Numbered from the stretch's first letter, positions 1-7,166 are shown. The stretch is DNA of 11,677 nt from Roseburia sp. (GCA_030844625.1 JAUUNJ010000048.1:1-11677), one strand, 5' to 3'. A program made the numbers and translations. The notes: generated from the sequence alone by a model not told the origin.

Positions 1-1446
1 GATCTACAGAGTAAAGTTGATCCATATTTAAGACCATTATATGATGCATTATATTTGTTTTTAACTCTCAGAGAAAGAACATTTACATTGGTAATGGATA
101 CATCCTGTATTCAATTTAGCGATGAGGATTTGAGGAAGGTAATGAGTCTGAAATATATAGGGGATTGGCTGCTTCCCAAAAACTGTTACTGTGAAATCAG
201 ACAGTTATGCCGTTCAAAGATTTTTGGCAAAAGGGCTGAAAATTTCTTAAAATACAAAGAAGAAAAAACGCCGGAAATTATTTTGGCTTCTAACATGGAA
301 GATTTTTATGGAGAACAGTCCCAATTATGTGGAAGAGCAAAAAGTGAGAACGAGGATTTTGTGTTTCTCTTTGCAGACAAAATGAAGTTAAGGGAGTTTC
401 TGGAACATGTAAAAATAAAAGAAAATTACTTTGTTTTCTACACAAAGAGATGGGATTTTTTTTCCAGACAGCCGGATATTGATCAATATGGAAGAATTAT
501 GACTGTAAAAGATGCTATTGACAGATTGGCAGAATTATTTTCCAAAAAAGAGTCGATCTCTATGTATAAAATAGGTGAAGGAAAAGAACCGAATATTGTG
601 GTTACTGAGAAAGACAGGCTGATTGGGGTGAATAAAAGCGGAAGTGAATGCATTTATTCATTAGGAGAAGAAATCGCTCGTGGGGGAGAGTCCGTGGTAT
701 ATGAGGAAAGGGACCATCCAAACATTTTATTAAAAATCTACAAATCATCTTTTTCGAATCATAAGGTACAAAAGATAAAACATCTCATGCAGATGAAAAA
801 GGAATTTCCTTATCTTGTAATACCCACAGAGATTTTATATAAAGAAAAATTACCAGTCGGTATTGCCATGAAAAAGGTGAGAGGTGTTTCGTTAAAATCT
901 ATATTATGCAGCGGGAGTGGGATAGAGACAGAAATCGGGCGAAAAATGGCGCTATATTTACTGGAACTACGTCTTAGCAATATATATGTAGTGGATTTAA
1001 GTCCTGCAAACATTTTCATTACAAAAAAAGGAGATGTGCGTTTTATTGATACAGACAGCCTGCAACTGGGAAACTTTGCTTCCGGTGTGAAACCAATTAA
1101 TGATTATACGCATCCGGAATTAGTTGGAAAAAATATACTGTTATATGATCCGATGCATGAAAGTTTTGCTTATTCCGTCCTTCTCTTCCAACTGCTTATG
1201 TCAACGGAATATCATCCGCTGTTTCAGATATCGGATCATATAGATTTCTCAGAGAACGTGGTCTATTATGGTAAGATAAAATTTCCTTATAATGATGACA
1301 TATATAATCAGAGAGTCAATGAAAATATCAACCGAATATGGTGTGAGCAGCCATCGCAGATAAGACAGTTTCTCAAGGAACAAATGAACATTGAAAAGAA
1401 TTATTCACTGGGCGTGTGGATAGATTTAATTGAAAAAAATTATTAA
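1..1446 (+). CDS. PIN-like domain fused to YegI/TerY-P-type protein kinase (5' end cut by window edge)
   Basis: The frame is open from base 1 to the TAA at 1444-1446. The first possible start, TTG at 55, has no ribosome binding site, so the true start probably lies outside the window. Residues below count from that TTG codon. Residues 11-135 look like a degenerate PIN domain: a strand ending in D15, a helix with E47, an acidic NED patch near 99-101, and a late strand followed by D134. Residues 203-460 form a protein kinase of the YegI type: glycine loop ARGGESVVYE (208-217), lysine K227 in LLKIYK, a catalytic loop DLSPANIF (D314, N319) lacking the usual His-Arg, and IDTDS (331-335) instead of DFG. 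HPEL (353-356) stands where APE normally is. The Asp, Asn and Lys needed for catalysis are present, so activity is plausible. It lies 46 bp upstream of the vWA gene, as expected for a phosphorylation triad. The PIN assignment is the weaker part. Confidence 0.85.
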   Translation, partial: DLQSKVDPYLRPLYDALYLFLTLRERTFTLVMDTSCIQFSDEDLRKVMSLKYIGDWLLPKNCYCEIRQLCRSKIFGKRAENFLKYKEEKTPEIILASNMEDFYGEQSQLCGRAKSENEDFVFLFADKMKLREFLEHVKIKENYFVFYTKRWDFFSRQPDIDQYGRIMTVKDAIDRLAELFSKKESISMYKIGEGKEPNIVVTEKDRLIGVNKSGSECIYSLGEEIARGGESVVYEERDHPNILLKIYKSSFSNHKVQKIKHLMQMKKEFPYLVIPTEILYKEKLPVGIAMKKVRGVSLKSILCSGSGIETEIGRKMALYLLELRLSNIYVVDLSPANIFITKKGDVRFIDTDSLQLGNFASGVKPINDYTHPELVGKNILLYDPMHESFAYSVLLFQLLMSTEYHPLFQISDHIDFSENVVYYGKIKFPYNDDIYNQRVNENINRIWCEQPSQIRQFLKEQMNIEKNYSLGVWIDLIEKNY

Positions 1447-1492
1447 TAAATACCTGTATATAATTAGGAAGAATATATTAGGAGGTACGATT

Positions 1493-2248
1493 ATGAGAAA
1501 AGGTATTGCAAGAACAAACAGAAAAAAGAAAAGCAGTTTTTACGTAGAAAAAAAAGGTTATGGTGCCCAAAAGAGGCTTCCCGTTGCCTTACTGATTGAT
1601 GTAAGTTCATCTATGAGAGGAACCGAAAAGTTGATTAATCACTGTATTAAAAGTTTTATAGAGAAACTGAAAACAGACATGAAAGGACAGGTAGACTTTT
1701 TGTTGATTTTTTTTAATGGTGACACCGTAATAAAAATCAAATTCCAGGCACTGGACAATATTGATAAAATAGAAAAGTTTTTCATATCATCGGAGGATAT
1801 TTATGGATTTACTGATACGGGAAGGGCGATTTATACAGCAATTGATTGCCTTATAGAAAAAAAAGAAGAATATAAGAAATCAGGAACGCTTTACCATCAG
1901 CCTAAAATTTTTCTGGTCAGTGATGGACGAGTTTCTGCATATGTTGGGGCTGAAAAAAGCTTACAGGGGCAACTGGAAGAAAAATACGATCATGCAGCCG
2001 AAAAGGTCAGGGAAATGGCAAACGCTGATAAACTTGCTTTTGCTGCCGCTGCAATTCAGAGAAAAGGGGGGGCCTCTGCAAATATTAAGGAACTGGAAAA
2101 AGTAACAGATTATGTAATAAGCGTATCGGATCAGAAAGAAATGAAACTGGCAAAAATCGAGCAGTTTTTTGAGTTTATGGTTCAAACAATTACTCAGCAG
2201 GAAACCCCGCTGGGGGAAGTCTTTCATCAGTTTTTGGGAAGAGAATAA
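1493..2248 (+). CDS. TerY-like vWA domain protein (YegL family)
   Basis: This 251-residue protein is essentially a single von Willebrand factor A domain. The metal-ion-dependent adhesion site is visible: DVSSS (D36, S38, S40), a threonine in GFTDTGRAI (T109, or T107) and LVSDGR with D144. The N-terminus is very basic (about 20 residues rich in Arg and Lys) and there is no signal peptide or membrane segment, so it should be cytoplasmic. TerY/YegL proteins are the vWA member of kinase-phosphatase-vWA triads and are thought to be scaffolds or phosphorylation targets; that role is inferred here from family and neighbours. ATG 1493 was chosen because AGGAGG at 1480-1485 sits 7 nt upstream. An in-frame TTG at 1430 would add 21 residues but has no such site. 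A G7 tract at 2066-2072 lies inside the gene, which is intact here. The PP2C gene follows after 9 bp. Confidence 0.93.
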   Translation: MRKGIARTNRKKKSSFYVEKKGYGAQKRLPVALLIDVSSSMRGTEKLINHCIKSFIEKLKTDMKGQVDFLLIFFNGDTVIKIKFQALDNIDKIEKFFISSEDIYGFTDTGRAIYTAIDCLIEKKEEYKKSGTLYHQPKIFLVSDGRVSAYVGAEKSLQGQLEEKYDHAAEKVREMANADKLAFAAAAIQRKGGASANIKELEKVTDYVISVSDQKEMKLAKIEQFFEFMVQTITQQETPLGEVFHQFLGRE

Positions 2249-2257
2249 GGTATTGGT

Positions 2258-3148
2258 ATGGCATACAGAAAAATAAAAATATACTCCTATAAAACGCAGG
2301 GAGATTATCACAAAAAGACAGGGAAAGACTGTCAGGATGTTATCAAAATTAAAATTGTCAAAGAAAACGAAAAAACCATCAGAAGAATCTTATCTCTTTC
2401 TGACGGTGCCGGAAGTGCAAAATATGGGGGTATCGGGGCAAGAGAGAATGCAGAAGCAGTGACCGGATATTTTGAAAAGATGTCTTTAAAAGAATTTCTT
2501 CAATTACCTGAGAAGAGACAAAAAAAAGAAATCTTAAACGCATGTCAAAAAGCTATAAATAAGCAGAGTATTTTAAGAAAATGTACTGACAAGCACCAAT
2601 TCTCAGCTACACTGCTTTTGGTTGTTATAGAGAAGAATAAAATACTTGTGGCACATCTGGGAGATGGTTATATTGCAATGTCAGATCAGAGCGGGAATAA
2701 TTTAACATTTCAATCAGAACCGGATAACGGATCAGCAGCAAATGTGACATATTTTACGGTAAGCCATAATGCGGTAGAGCATTTAAGATTATCGGTGATA
2801 GATACAGGGAAAATAGATGTCAGCAGCCTTGTAATGACAAGTGATGGGTTATGCACCATGCTTTCTAACAGAGGTTATGGGAAGATGGAAAGCACGGTGA
2901 AAGAGCTATTAACACTTTTTCTTTCCGGGAAAGCGCAAACGAAAGAGGACTTAAAAATTATCCTTAATGAAATGACGGAACTTCCCCATGAGGAAAACAA
3001 TGATGACCGTTCCATTATACTGATGACTTTATGTCCACATGGAGAGTTGCAAAAAGGGAAACAGATTCCAAATATAAGTTTTTTTCATTTTATAACAAAA
3101 AAAGTGAGGAGAAAAAAAGATGACAAAACAATTGGCAGAAAAGATTAG
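2258..3148 (+). CDS. PP2C-family protein phosphatase (PphC-like)
   Basis: This 296-residue protein is a Mn/Mg-dependent Ser/Thr phosphatase of the PP2C_2 type. The metal-binding motifs appear in order: CQDV (D27), SDGAGSA (D49, G50), AHLGDG (134-137, replacing the more usual GDSR), TSDG (194-197) and a late acidic pair NDD (248-250). It should remove phosphate from targets of one or both flanking kinases, or from the vWA protein; the substrate is inference. A basic tail (KKVRRKK, 281-287) follows the catalytic core and is partly encoded in the overlap with the next gene. The ATG at 2258 is preceded by a modest AAGG at 2247-2250. The gene starts 9 bp after the vWA stop and overlaps the downstream kinase by 29 bp, so the three are probably translated from one message. 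There is no signal peptide or membrane segment. Confidence 0.93.
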   Translation: MAYRKIKIYSYKTQGDYHKKTGKDCQDVIKIKIVKENEKTIRRILSLSDGAGSAKYGGIGARENAEAVTGYFEKMSLKEFLQLPEKRQKKEILNACQKAINKQSILRKCTDKHQFSATLLLVVIEKNKILVAHLGDGYIAMSDQSGNNLTFQSEPDNGSAANVTYFTVSHNAVEHLRLSVIDTGKIDVSSLVMTSDGLCTMLSNRGYGKMESTVKELLTLFLSGKAQTKEDLKIILNEMTELPHEENNDDRSIILMTLCPHGELQKGKQIPNISFFHFITKKVRRKKDDKTIGRKD

Positions 3149-4592
3149 ATTTTGTTTAAAATGTATTAATGAATTAAATGCAAGAGAGAGAAACGGTGTC
3201 CATTATACGGCTGATTTAGAGGAAGAAATAGGAAATGGAATGATGGGGCATATTTTTAATATTACCGGTCCTCATCTGACAGAAGAGGCAGTTATGAAGG
3301 TAATTTCGCTCAATGACTATTTTGCAGAAAATAATATTAAAACCAGTGGGAACAATCATGAAGGATATTACAAAAAAATGTTAGAATACTGTCACAGCGA
3401 AATGGAACTGTTGAAAAGCTTAAATGAATCTCCATATATCACAAAATATATAGATGGATATGTTTTTGAAGAGGAGAATGTATTTATAATTATTATGAAA
3501 AAATATGAATGCCTGGAAAATCTTGTAATCAATCAGACAATTACCGAAGCAAATATTATACAATTGGGAAAAAATATCTTAGGGGCACTAATAGAGTTAA
3601 AGAAACGTCACATAATTCATCGTGATATAAAACCTGCTAATATATACTGTGAAGTTTCAGAGGAAGGAAATCACAAGTTCGTGCTCGGTGACTTTGGAAG
3701 TGCCAGAAAACTATTTGCATCCGGCTTTGGTCAGGTTACGGTAATTGGAACTGAACAATACATGGCACCGGAAATCCGTTACGGATATAATATTAATTAT
3801 GAAAAAGATACGTCTGACCTATTTTTATTGGCAGCTACCATGTACACCATTCTTTCCGGAGGAGATACAGTAAATACATATACAAGAGAAGGAAAGGTTC
3901 CAAAACTGAATTGTAAAAATAAACAACTTGCAGATATTGTGATGAAAGCTTTGTCTTATAATCCACAGGACAGATATTCCAATCCCGAAGAAATGTTGTA
4001 TGCTCTGGAACAGTTAAATCCCTTAGACAGTTGTAGAGATGTTATTCATTTTAATAAATATGTGTATGCGGCAAAAAATAAGATAGAAATGGGAGAAATA
4101 GAAGATGCTGTTAATTTACTAAAAATAGGGATAAAAAGCGAAAATAAAAGACAGACGGCGTGCAAAAGATTGTATTTTTATTTGCGGTTGAGACAGGGAA
4201 AACTTTCAAAAAGTGATAGTAAAGAATTGAAAGTACTTGCAGATGATTATATTGATCCGGCAGCTCAATGTCTTTATGGTGTCCATTTATGCGAGGATCA
4301 AGGCGATAGAGAGGAAGGAGAGAAATACATCAAAAAATCTGCTGAAAATGGGTCTGTTATTGGAAACTTTTTATATGGAAGAATTTTATACAGAGAAGGG
4401 AGAAGAGAAGGAATTAAATATTGTGAAAATGCTGCCAGAGAAGGGCTGGTGCCGGCAATCTGTTACCTAAAAAAAATAAGAAGAAAAAATGCTGGCTATA
4501 TTCCTGATGATAAATTATTGCGGCTCATGGATGGGACAGATAGTGAGAGTTACGAATTAGACAGAGCTGCATTTTATGTCCCTTATCTGTAG
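3120..4592 (+). CDS. Hanks-type Ser/Thr protein kinase with C-terminal Sel1-like repeats
   Basis: This 490-residue cytoplasmic protein has a complete canonical kinase domain at about residues 32-298. Visible motifs are a glycine loop IGNGMMGHI (37-45), VMKVI with K60, HRDIKPAN (H167, D169, N174), GDFG (190-193) and MAPE (215-218). It is therefore a different kinase type from the first gene, which has altered HRD and DFG motifs. Residues about 310-450 are helical repeats. Two units near 380-446 read as Sel1/TPR-like (AAQCLYGVHL, then a second unit with LYGRILYREG), probably a protein-protein interaction platform. No transmembrane segment or PASTA domain is present, unlike the housekeeping PrkC/Stk1 kinases. 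ATG 3120 has GAGGAG at 3106-3111, 8 nt upstream, inside the end of the phosphatase gene; the 29 bp overlap suggests translational coupling. It is the fourth member of the island. Confidence 0.93.
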   Translation: MTKQLAEKIRFCLKCINELNARERNGVHYTADLEEEIGNGMMGHIFNITGPHLTEEAVMKVISLNDYFAENNIKTSGNNHEGYYKKMLEYCHSEMELLKSLNESPYITKYIDGYVFEEENVFIIIMKKYECLENLVINQTITEANIIQLGKNILGALIELKKRHIIHRDIKPANIYCEVSEEGNHKFVLGDFGSARKLFASGFGQVTVIGTEQYMAPEIRYGYNINYEKDTSDLFLLAATMYTILSGGDTVNTYTREGKVPKLNCKNKQLADIVMKALSYNPQDRYSNPEEMLYALEQLNPLDSCRDVIHFNKYVYAAKNKIEMGEIEDAVNLLKIGIKSENKRQTACKRLYFYLRLRQGKLSKSDSKELKVLADDYIDPAAQCLYGVHLCEDQGDREEGEKYIKKSAENGSVIGNFLYGRILYREGRREGIKYCENAAREGLVPAICYLKKIRRKNAGYIPDDKLLRLMDGTDSESYELDRAAFYVPYL

Positions 4593-4668
4593 TAAGAGGA
4601 AATTATAACGGATACTATGGGAAAGATGCAGGAGTATGTGCCCAATAGGTGATAAACGGGAGGAAGAA

Positions 4669-5064
4669 ATGAGATATTTTGATTTTGAAGTGTTAAATAA
4701 GAAACAAAGATATGTCGCAGTAACAACTATTGTTAATGATATAAGGAAAACGGTTATATGGACAGAAGAGGATAGAGAAAAGACATGTCGCAGGATAGGT
4801 GAAGAATTAAGCAGATTTACAGACCACCAAACGATAAGACAAATTAGAGCGTTTCAGAGATATCTGGTGAATATGCCGGAAATATTCTATAGTGAAGAAC
4901 ATAAAGCATGGGAAGTTTCGGAGCAATTATTAGATATATTAGAGTTTGATGAGGGGAAGATTGTCAAGATTAAAACATTAGCTCAAAGTAATGAAGAAGA
5001 CAATTGGGCATATAAGAATGCAATAGCAGAGCTTGAATGTATTAGTGGAGATGCGAAAAAATAG
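4669..5064 (+). CDS. Unrecognised small protein at the end of the kinase/phosphatase island
   Basis: This 131-residue protein is predicted soluble, highly charged and mostly helical, with no family I can name. The start at ATG 4669 is favoured because GGGAGG (4658-4663) lies 5 nt upstream. An earlier in-frame ATG at 4636 would place its AGGAG only 1 nt away, which is too close. It lies 76 bp after the second kinase gene on the same strand with no terminator between, so it probably belongs to the same operon and could be an adaptor or substrate of the kinases (inference). The frame ends at TAG 5062-5064 directly after a run of six A (5056-5061). The next frame continues across this point, so the protein may be the front part of a longer product of about 195 residues. 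Confidence 0.7.
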   Translation: MRYFDFEVLNKKQRYVAVTTIVNDIRKTVIWTEEDREKTCRRIGEELSRFTDHQTIRQIRAFQRYLVNMPEIFYSEEHKAWEVSEQLLDILEFDEGKIVKIKTLAQSNEEDNWAYKNAIAELECISGDAKK

Positions 5065-5257
5065 AAGGGATGATTATTATATTAAAGTCGAATATATAGG
5101 AAACAAAGAAAAGAAAGGCAAGTGGACATATTATGCAGTAGCAATAACAGGTCTTAAACCGACAGAATGTATCACACTTTCAGTAACTTCTACGGCAAAG
5201 GCAAATTTGGAACTGAATAAGGGAACCGATCTGTTAAATATTAGGGTGACAGATTAA
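5033..5257 (+). CDS. Small frame overlapping the previous gene: coupled gene or frameshifted C-terminus
   Basis: The frame runs from a TTG at 5033 (alternatives GTG 5045 and ATG 5051) to TAA 5255-5257, giving 68-74 residues. It looks like real protein: a strand-rich segment with YYIKVEYIG, KWTYYAVAITG and CITLSVTS patterns, ending just before the island terminator. None of the possible starts has a well-spaced ribosome binding site, and the frame overlaps the upstream gene by 14-32 bp. Two readings are possible. It may be a separate gene translated by coupling, or it may be the C-terminal part of the upstream protein, separated by a one-base expansion of the A6 run at 5056-5061. Removing one A joins the two frames without a stop. 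I slightly favour the second reading. No function is recognisable. Confidence 0.45.
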   Translation: MNVLVEMRKNRRDDYYIKVEYIGNKEKKGKWTYYAVAITGLKPTECITLSVTSTAKANLELNKGTDLLNIRVTD

Positions 5258-5292
5258 TAGTAAAATTGCCGAGGTGAAAGGATAAGAAATGT

Positions 5293-5332
5293 AAAAATAC
5301 CATTGCGATAAACTTACGCAGTGGTATTTTTT
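5293..5332 (+). terminator. Intrinsic terminator closing the kinase/phosphatase island
   Basis: The stem ATACCATTGCG (5297-5307) pairs with CGCAGTGGTAT (5317-5327) over 11 bp with one G-U wobble. The loop is 9 nt and a run of six T (5327-5332) follows. Five A before the stem could pair with the T run, so it may also work in the reverse direction. It lies 36 bp after the last island frame and ahead of the sigma factor promoter, so the two blocks should be separate transcription units. Confidence 0.9.
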
Positions 5333-5357
5333 GTGCTAAATTTTTTCAGAAAAATAA

Positions 5358-5390
5358 TGTAACATTTTCCCTGGCAAACTGTTATATAAT
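5358..5390 (+). promoter_or_regulatory. Promoter of the ECF sigma/anti-sigma operon, possibly autoregulated
   Basis: A perfect TATAAT lies at 5385-5390, 26 bp before the sigma start codon, but no good TTGACA stands 17 bp upstream (ACATTT only). Instead TGTAAC (5358-5363), which resembles the AAC-containing -35 element of ECF promoters, lies 16 nt before TGTTAT (5380-5385). It may therefore be two overlapping promoters, one housekeeping and one read by the sigma factor itself. The position is well supported; the ECF reading is tentative. Confidence 0.55.
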
Positions 5391-5416
5391 TAGAAACAAA
5401 AGAAGGGAGGTGTGAT

Positions 5417-5917
5417 ATGAATAAGAAACTGTTGCAGCAGCTTTATGAGAAATACAGTAGAGAACTTTATTTATATTTATGTTCTCTGTGCCATGACAGA
5501 GCGCTGGCAGAGGATTTGCTTCAGGAAACATTTTTGAAAGCAATCTTATCGCTACAGGATAACCATACCAATATGCGTGCATGGCTGTATATGGTGGCAA
5601 GGAATTTGTATTTTAATTATGCAAAAAAAGAAAGCAAAAAAATATATATAGAAAATGAGAATGCGCTGGAATGCGAAATGGATGAAGATTTGCTGGATAG
5701 AATGATTTTGAATGAGAAGAAAAAAATGCTGTACCGGGCATTGAATCATTTACCGGAGAAAAAGCGGGAGATACTGACGATGCAATATTTTGGTGACTTA
5801 TCCCAAAAGGAAATCGGAGCAGTGTTACATATCACACCGGAAAATGTAAGGGTTTTGTCTTGTCGGGCAAAACGTGAACTAAAAACTTATATGGAGGGAA
5901 AGGGTTATGACATATAG
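5417..5917 (+). CDS. ECF-type RNA polymerase sigma factor (sigma-70 family)
   Basis: This 166-residue protein has the two-domain layout of extracytoplasmic-function sigma factors. Region 2 (about 5-72) holds the typical AEDLLQETFLKA helix and MRAWLYMVARN, for core binding and -10 recognition. Region 4 (about 100-158) holds LPEKKREILTMQYF and the helix-turn-helix DLSQKEIGAVLHITPENVRV for -35 recognition. The length is normal for the family. ATG 5417 follows GGGAGG (5405-5410) by 6 nt. It overlaps the next gene by 11 bp; that gene encodes a membrane protein of anti-sigma layout, so the factor is probably held at the membrane until an envelope signal arrives. It is closest in arrangement to SigM/YhdL-type systems. 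Targets are unknown; the large secreted protease downstream is a candidate but has a different-looking promoter. Confidence 0.93.
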   Translation: MNKKLLQQLYEKYSRELYLYLCSLCHDRALAEDLLQETFLKAILSLQDNHTNMRAWLYMVARNLYFNYAKKESKKIYIENENALECEMDEDLLDRMILNEKKKMLYRALNHLPEKKREILTMQYFGDLSQKEIGAVLHITPENVRVLSCRAKRELKTYMEGKGYDI

Positions 5918-7166
5918 AGAATTGATTGAATTATATAAACAGGGAAAACTGGAAGAAGAAAAGCGCAGAGAGGTTGAGTATGATATAGAAAAGCAGGACG
6001 CCATCAGCGAGTATCTGTTTGACAGGGATGAGATGGAAGTATTGGAATTATTGACGAATGAAAAGGGCAACTCAGACCCTCTGAAAGAAGAAAAGAGTGC
6101 ACAGGCAGATAAATCGGAAAGCAGGGAATTTACAAAAATGATTAACCGTTCCATAAGAAGAGCCTTTATTAAAATGGGAGTGGTTGTGACAGCCCTGATC
6201 TTAATTGCAGTATTGTTTATCCAGATTGGTCTTCCAAAACTTGTGTCATCTTATTATTATAATCCGGATAAATCAATCGGGAAATATACCAATCAGATGA
6301 GCCTTGACATTGCAGTGTATACAGAACTATTTGTGCCCGGATATAGAAGAGATCAGGTGGCTGTCACTGATAACGGTTATGGAAATTATGAGTTTACCAT
6401 ATATCAGGGCTGGTCAGGCAATGGAAGTTTTACAGATGTATCTGGAAGAATCAGCAGAAATAAGTTAATCTTCTACAATTCAAACATAATTAAAAGACCG
6501 TCAGTAAATGTATTCGAGTGGGCAAATACCGATTTGAATCCATCAGGCTCCGTTACAGAGCAGATTAAACAGATGAAAGAGAAATACGGGGAAGATGATG
6601 GGGAACATTTTGAGTACAGTGTCATACCGGAAGAGGCAGAAGAAACCATTAGGAATCTGGACGAGAATAAGACATATAATGCTTATATAAGTTTTGACAG
6701 AATTATGGATTATGAAGAGTTTGTAAGCTTCATTGAAAAGTATGATGATTTGTATGAAATATGGTGTGCATCAGTTGTAAGTGATAATAAAGAGAGACTG
6801 GATGTAAGTGATGCGGGAAATATTGGTTTTAACTATTCTAATGGTGGAATGCATTACATTGAGTGGGATAGAGAAAAATACCCAAATCTTCAGTTATGGG
6901 AAGAAGAGGGTGTTGTAAATGACGGATTATTGAAAACAGAGGAAGCTGCCATAGAGCATTTTACGGATATGATTCGCTACCTGTGTGAGCAGTCAGAATT
7001 TGTCAAGATGATAGATGATGGGTGTGTCAGTTCCGATATGGCGGAGTATGTTGAAGAGAATGGACTAAAAGTATATGGGTTCCAGACAATGGCTGGGAAG
7101 AAAGATTTACAAAAACTGATTGGTGCAGAAGAGGTTTACACAATTGATATAGAAGAAATCAAATAA
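5907..7166 (+). CDS. Membrane anti-sigma factor with large extracytoplasmic sensor domain (YhdL-like)
   Basis: This 419-residue protein begins with a charged cytoplasmic domain of about 85 residues (MTYRELIELYKQGKL, helical, no zinc-binding His/Cys pattern). One membrane helix follows at about 89-110, then an extracellular domain of about 310 residues. The layout matches anti-sigma factors with Sigma_reg_N/Sigma_reg_C-type domains, such as B. subtilis YhdL, which binds SigM. The family assignment rests on layout and gene context rather than a diagnostic motif. The ATG at 5907 lies within the end of the sigma gene and has GGAGGG (5893-5898) 8 nt upstream, so the two are translationally coupled. 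The outer domain is rich in acidic residues, Tyr and Trp (e.g. IYQGWSGNGSF) and could sense an envelope or extracellular condition. The gene ends 14 bp before the protease operator region; no terminator is obvious between them. Confidence 0.85.
   Translation: MTYRELIELYKQGKLEEEKRREVEYDIEKQDAISEYLFDRDEMEVLELLTNEKGNSDPLKEEKSAQADKSESREFTKMINRSIRRAFIKMGVVVTALILIAVLFIQIGLPKLVSSYYYNPDKSIGKYTNQMSLDIAVYTELFVPGYRRDQVAVTDNGYGNYEFTIYQGWSGNGSFTDVSGRISRNKLIFYNSNIIKRPSVNVFEWANTDLNPSGSVTEQIKQMKEKYGEDDGEHFEYSVIPEEAEETIRNLDENKTYNAYISFDRIMDYEEFVSFIEKYDDLYEIWCASVVSDNKERLDVSDAGNIGFNYSNGGMHYIEWDREKYPNLQLWEEEGVVNDGLLKTEEAAIEHFTDMIRYLCEQSEFVKMIDDGCVSSDMAEYVEENGLKVYGFQTMAGKKDLQKLIGAEEVYTIDIEEIK

Noticed and set aside
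456-463. T8 run in the first kinase gene as a phase-variation tract
   Set aside because: T and A runs of this size are common across this AT-rich window and the frame is intact, so there is no specific sign of switching.
1459-1464. TATAAT between the first kinase and the vWA gene as an internal promoter
   Set aside because: The nearest TTGAAA (1430-1435) is 23 bp away, too far, and no other -35 element is visible. It is likely chance in an AT-rich gap.
1430-1492. Earlier TTG start for the vWA gene
   Set aside because: It would overlap the upstream gene and lacks a ribosome binding site, whereas ATG 1493 has AGGAGG at ideal spacing.
1961-2311. 116-codon minus-strand frame across the vWA/PP2C junction
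   Set aside because: It is antisense to two well-supported genes, has unusual Phe/Cys-rich composition and no ribosome binding site.
4617-4652. Eleven-codon frame starting ATGGGAAAGATG between the second kinase and the next gene
   Set aside because: It has only a distant AGAGGA upstream and no recognisable peptide. It could be a leader, but nothing supports that.
1-5257. Calling the island a tellurite resistance operon because of the TerY-like protein
   Set aside because: No TerB, TerC, TerD or TerZ-type genes are present. The vWA/PP2C/kinase set is the TerY-P arrangement, which occurs without metal resistance genes.
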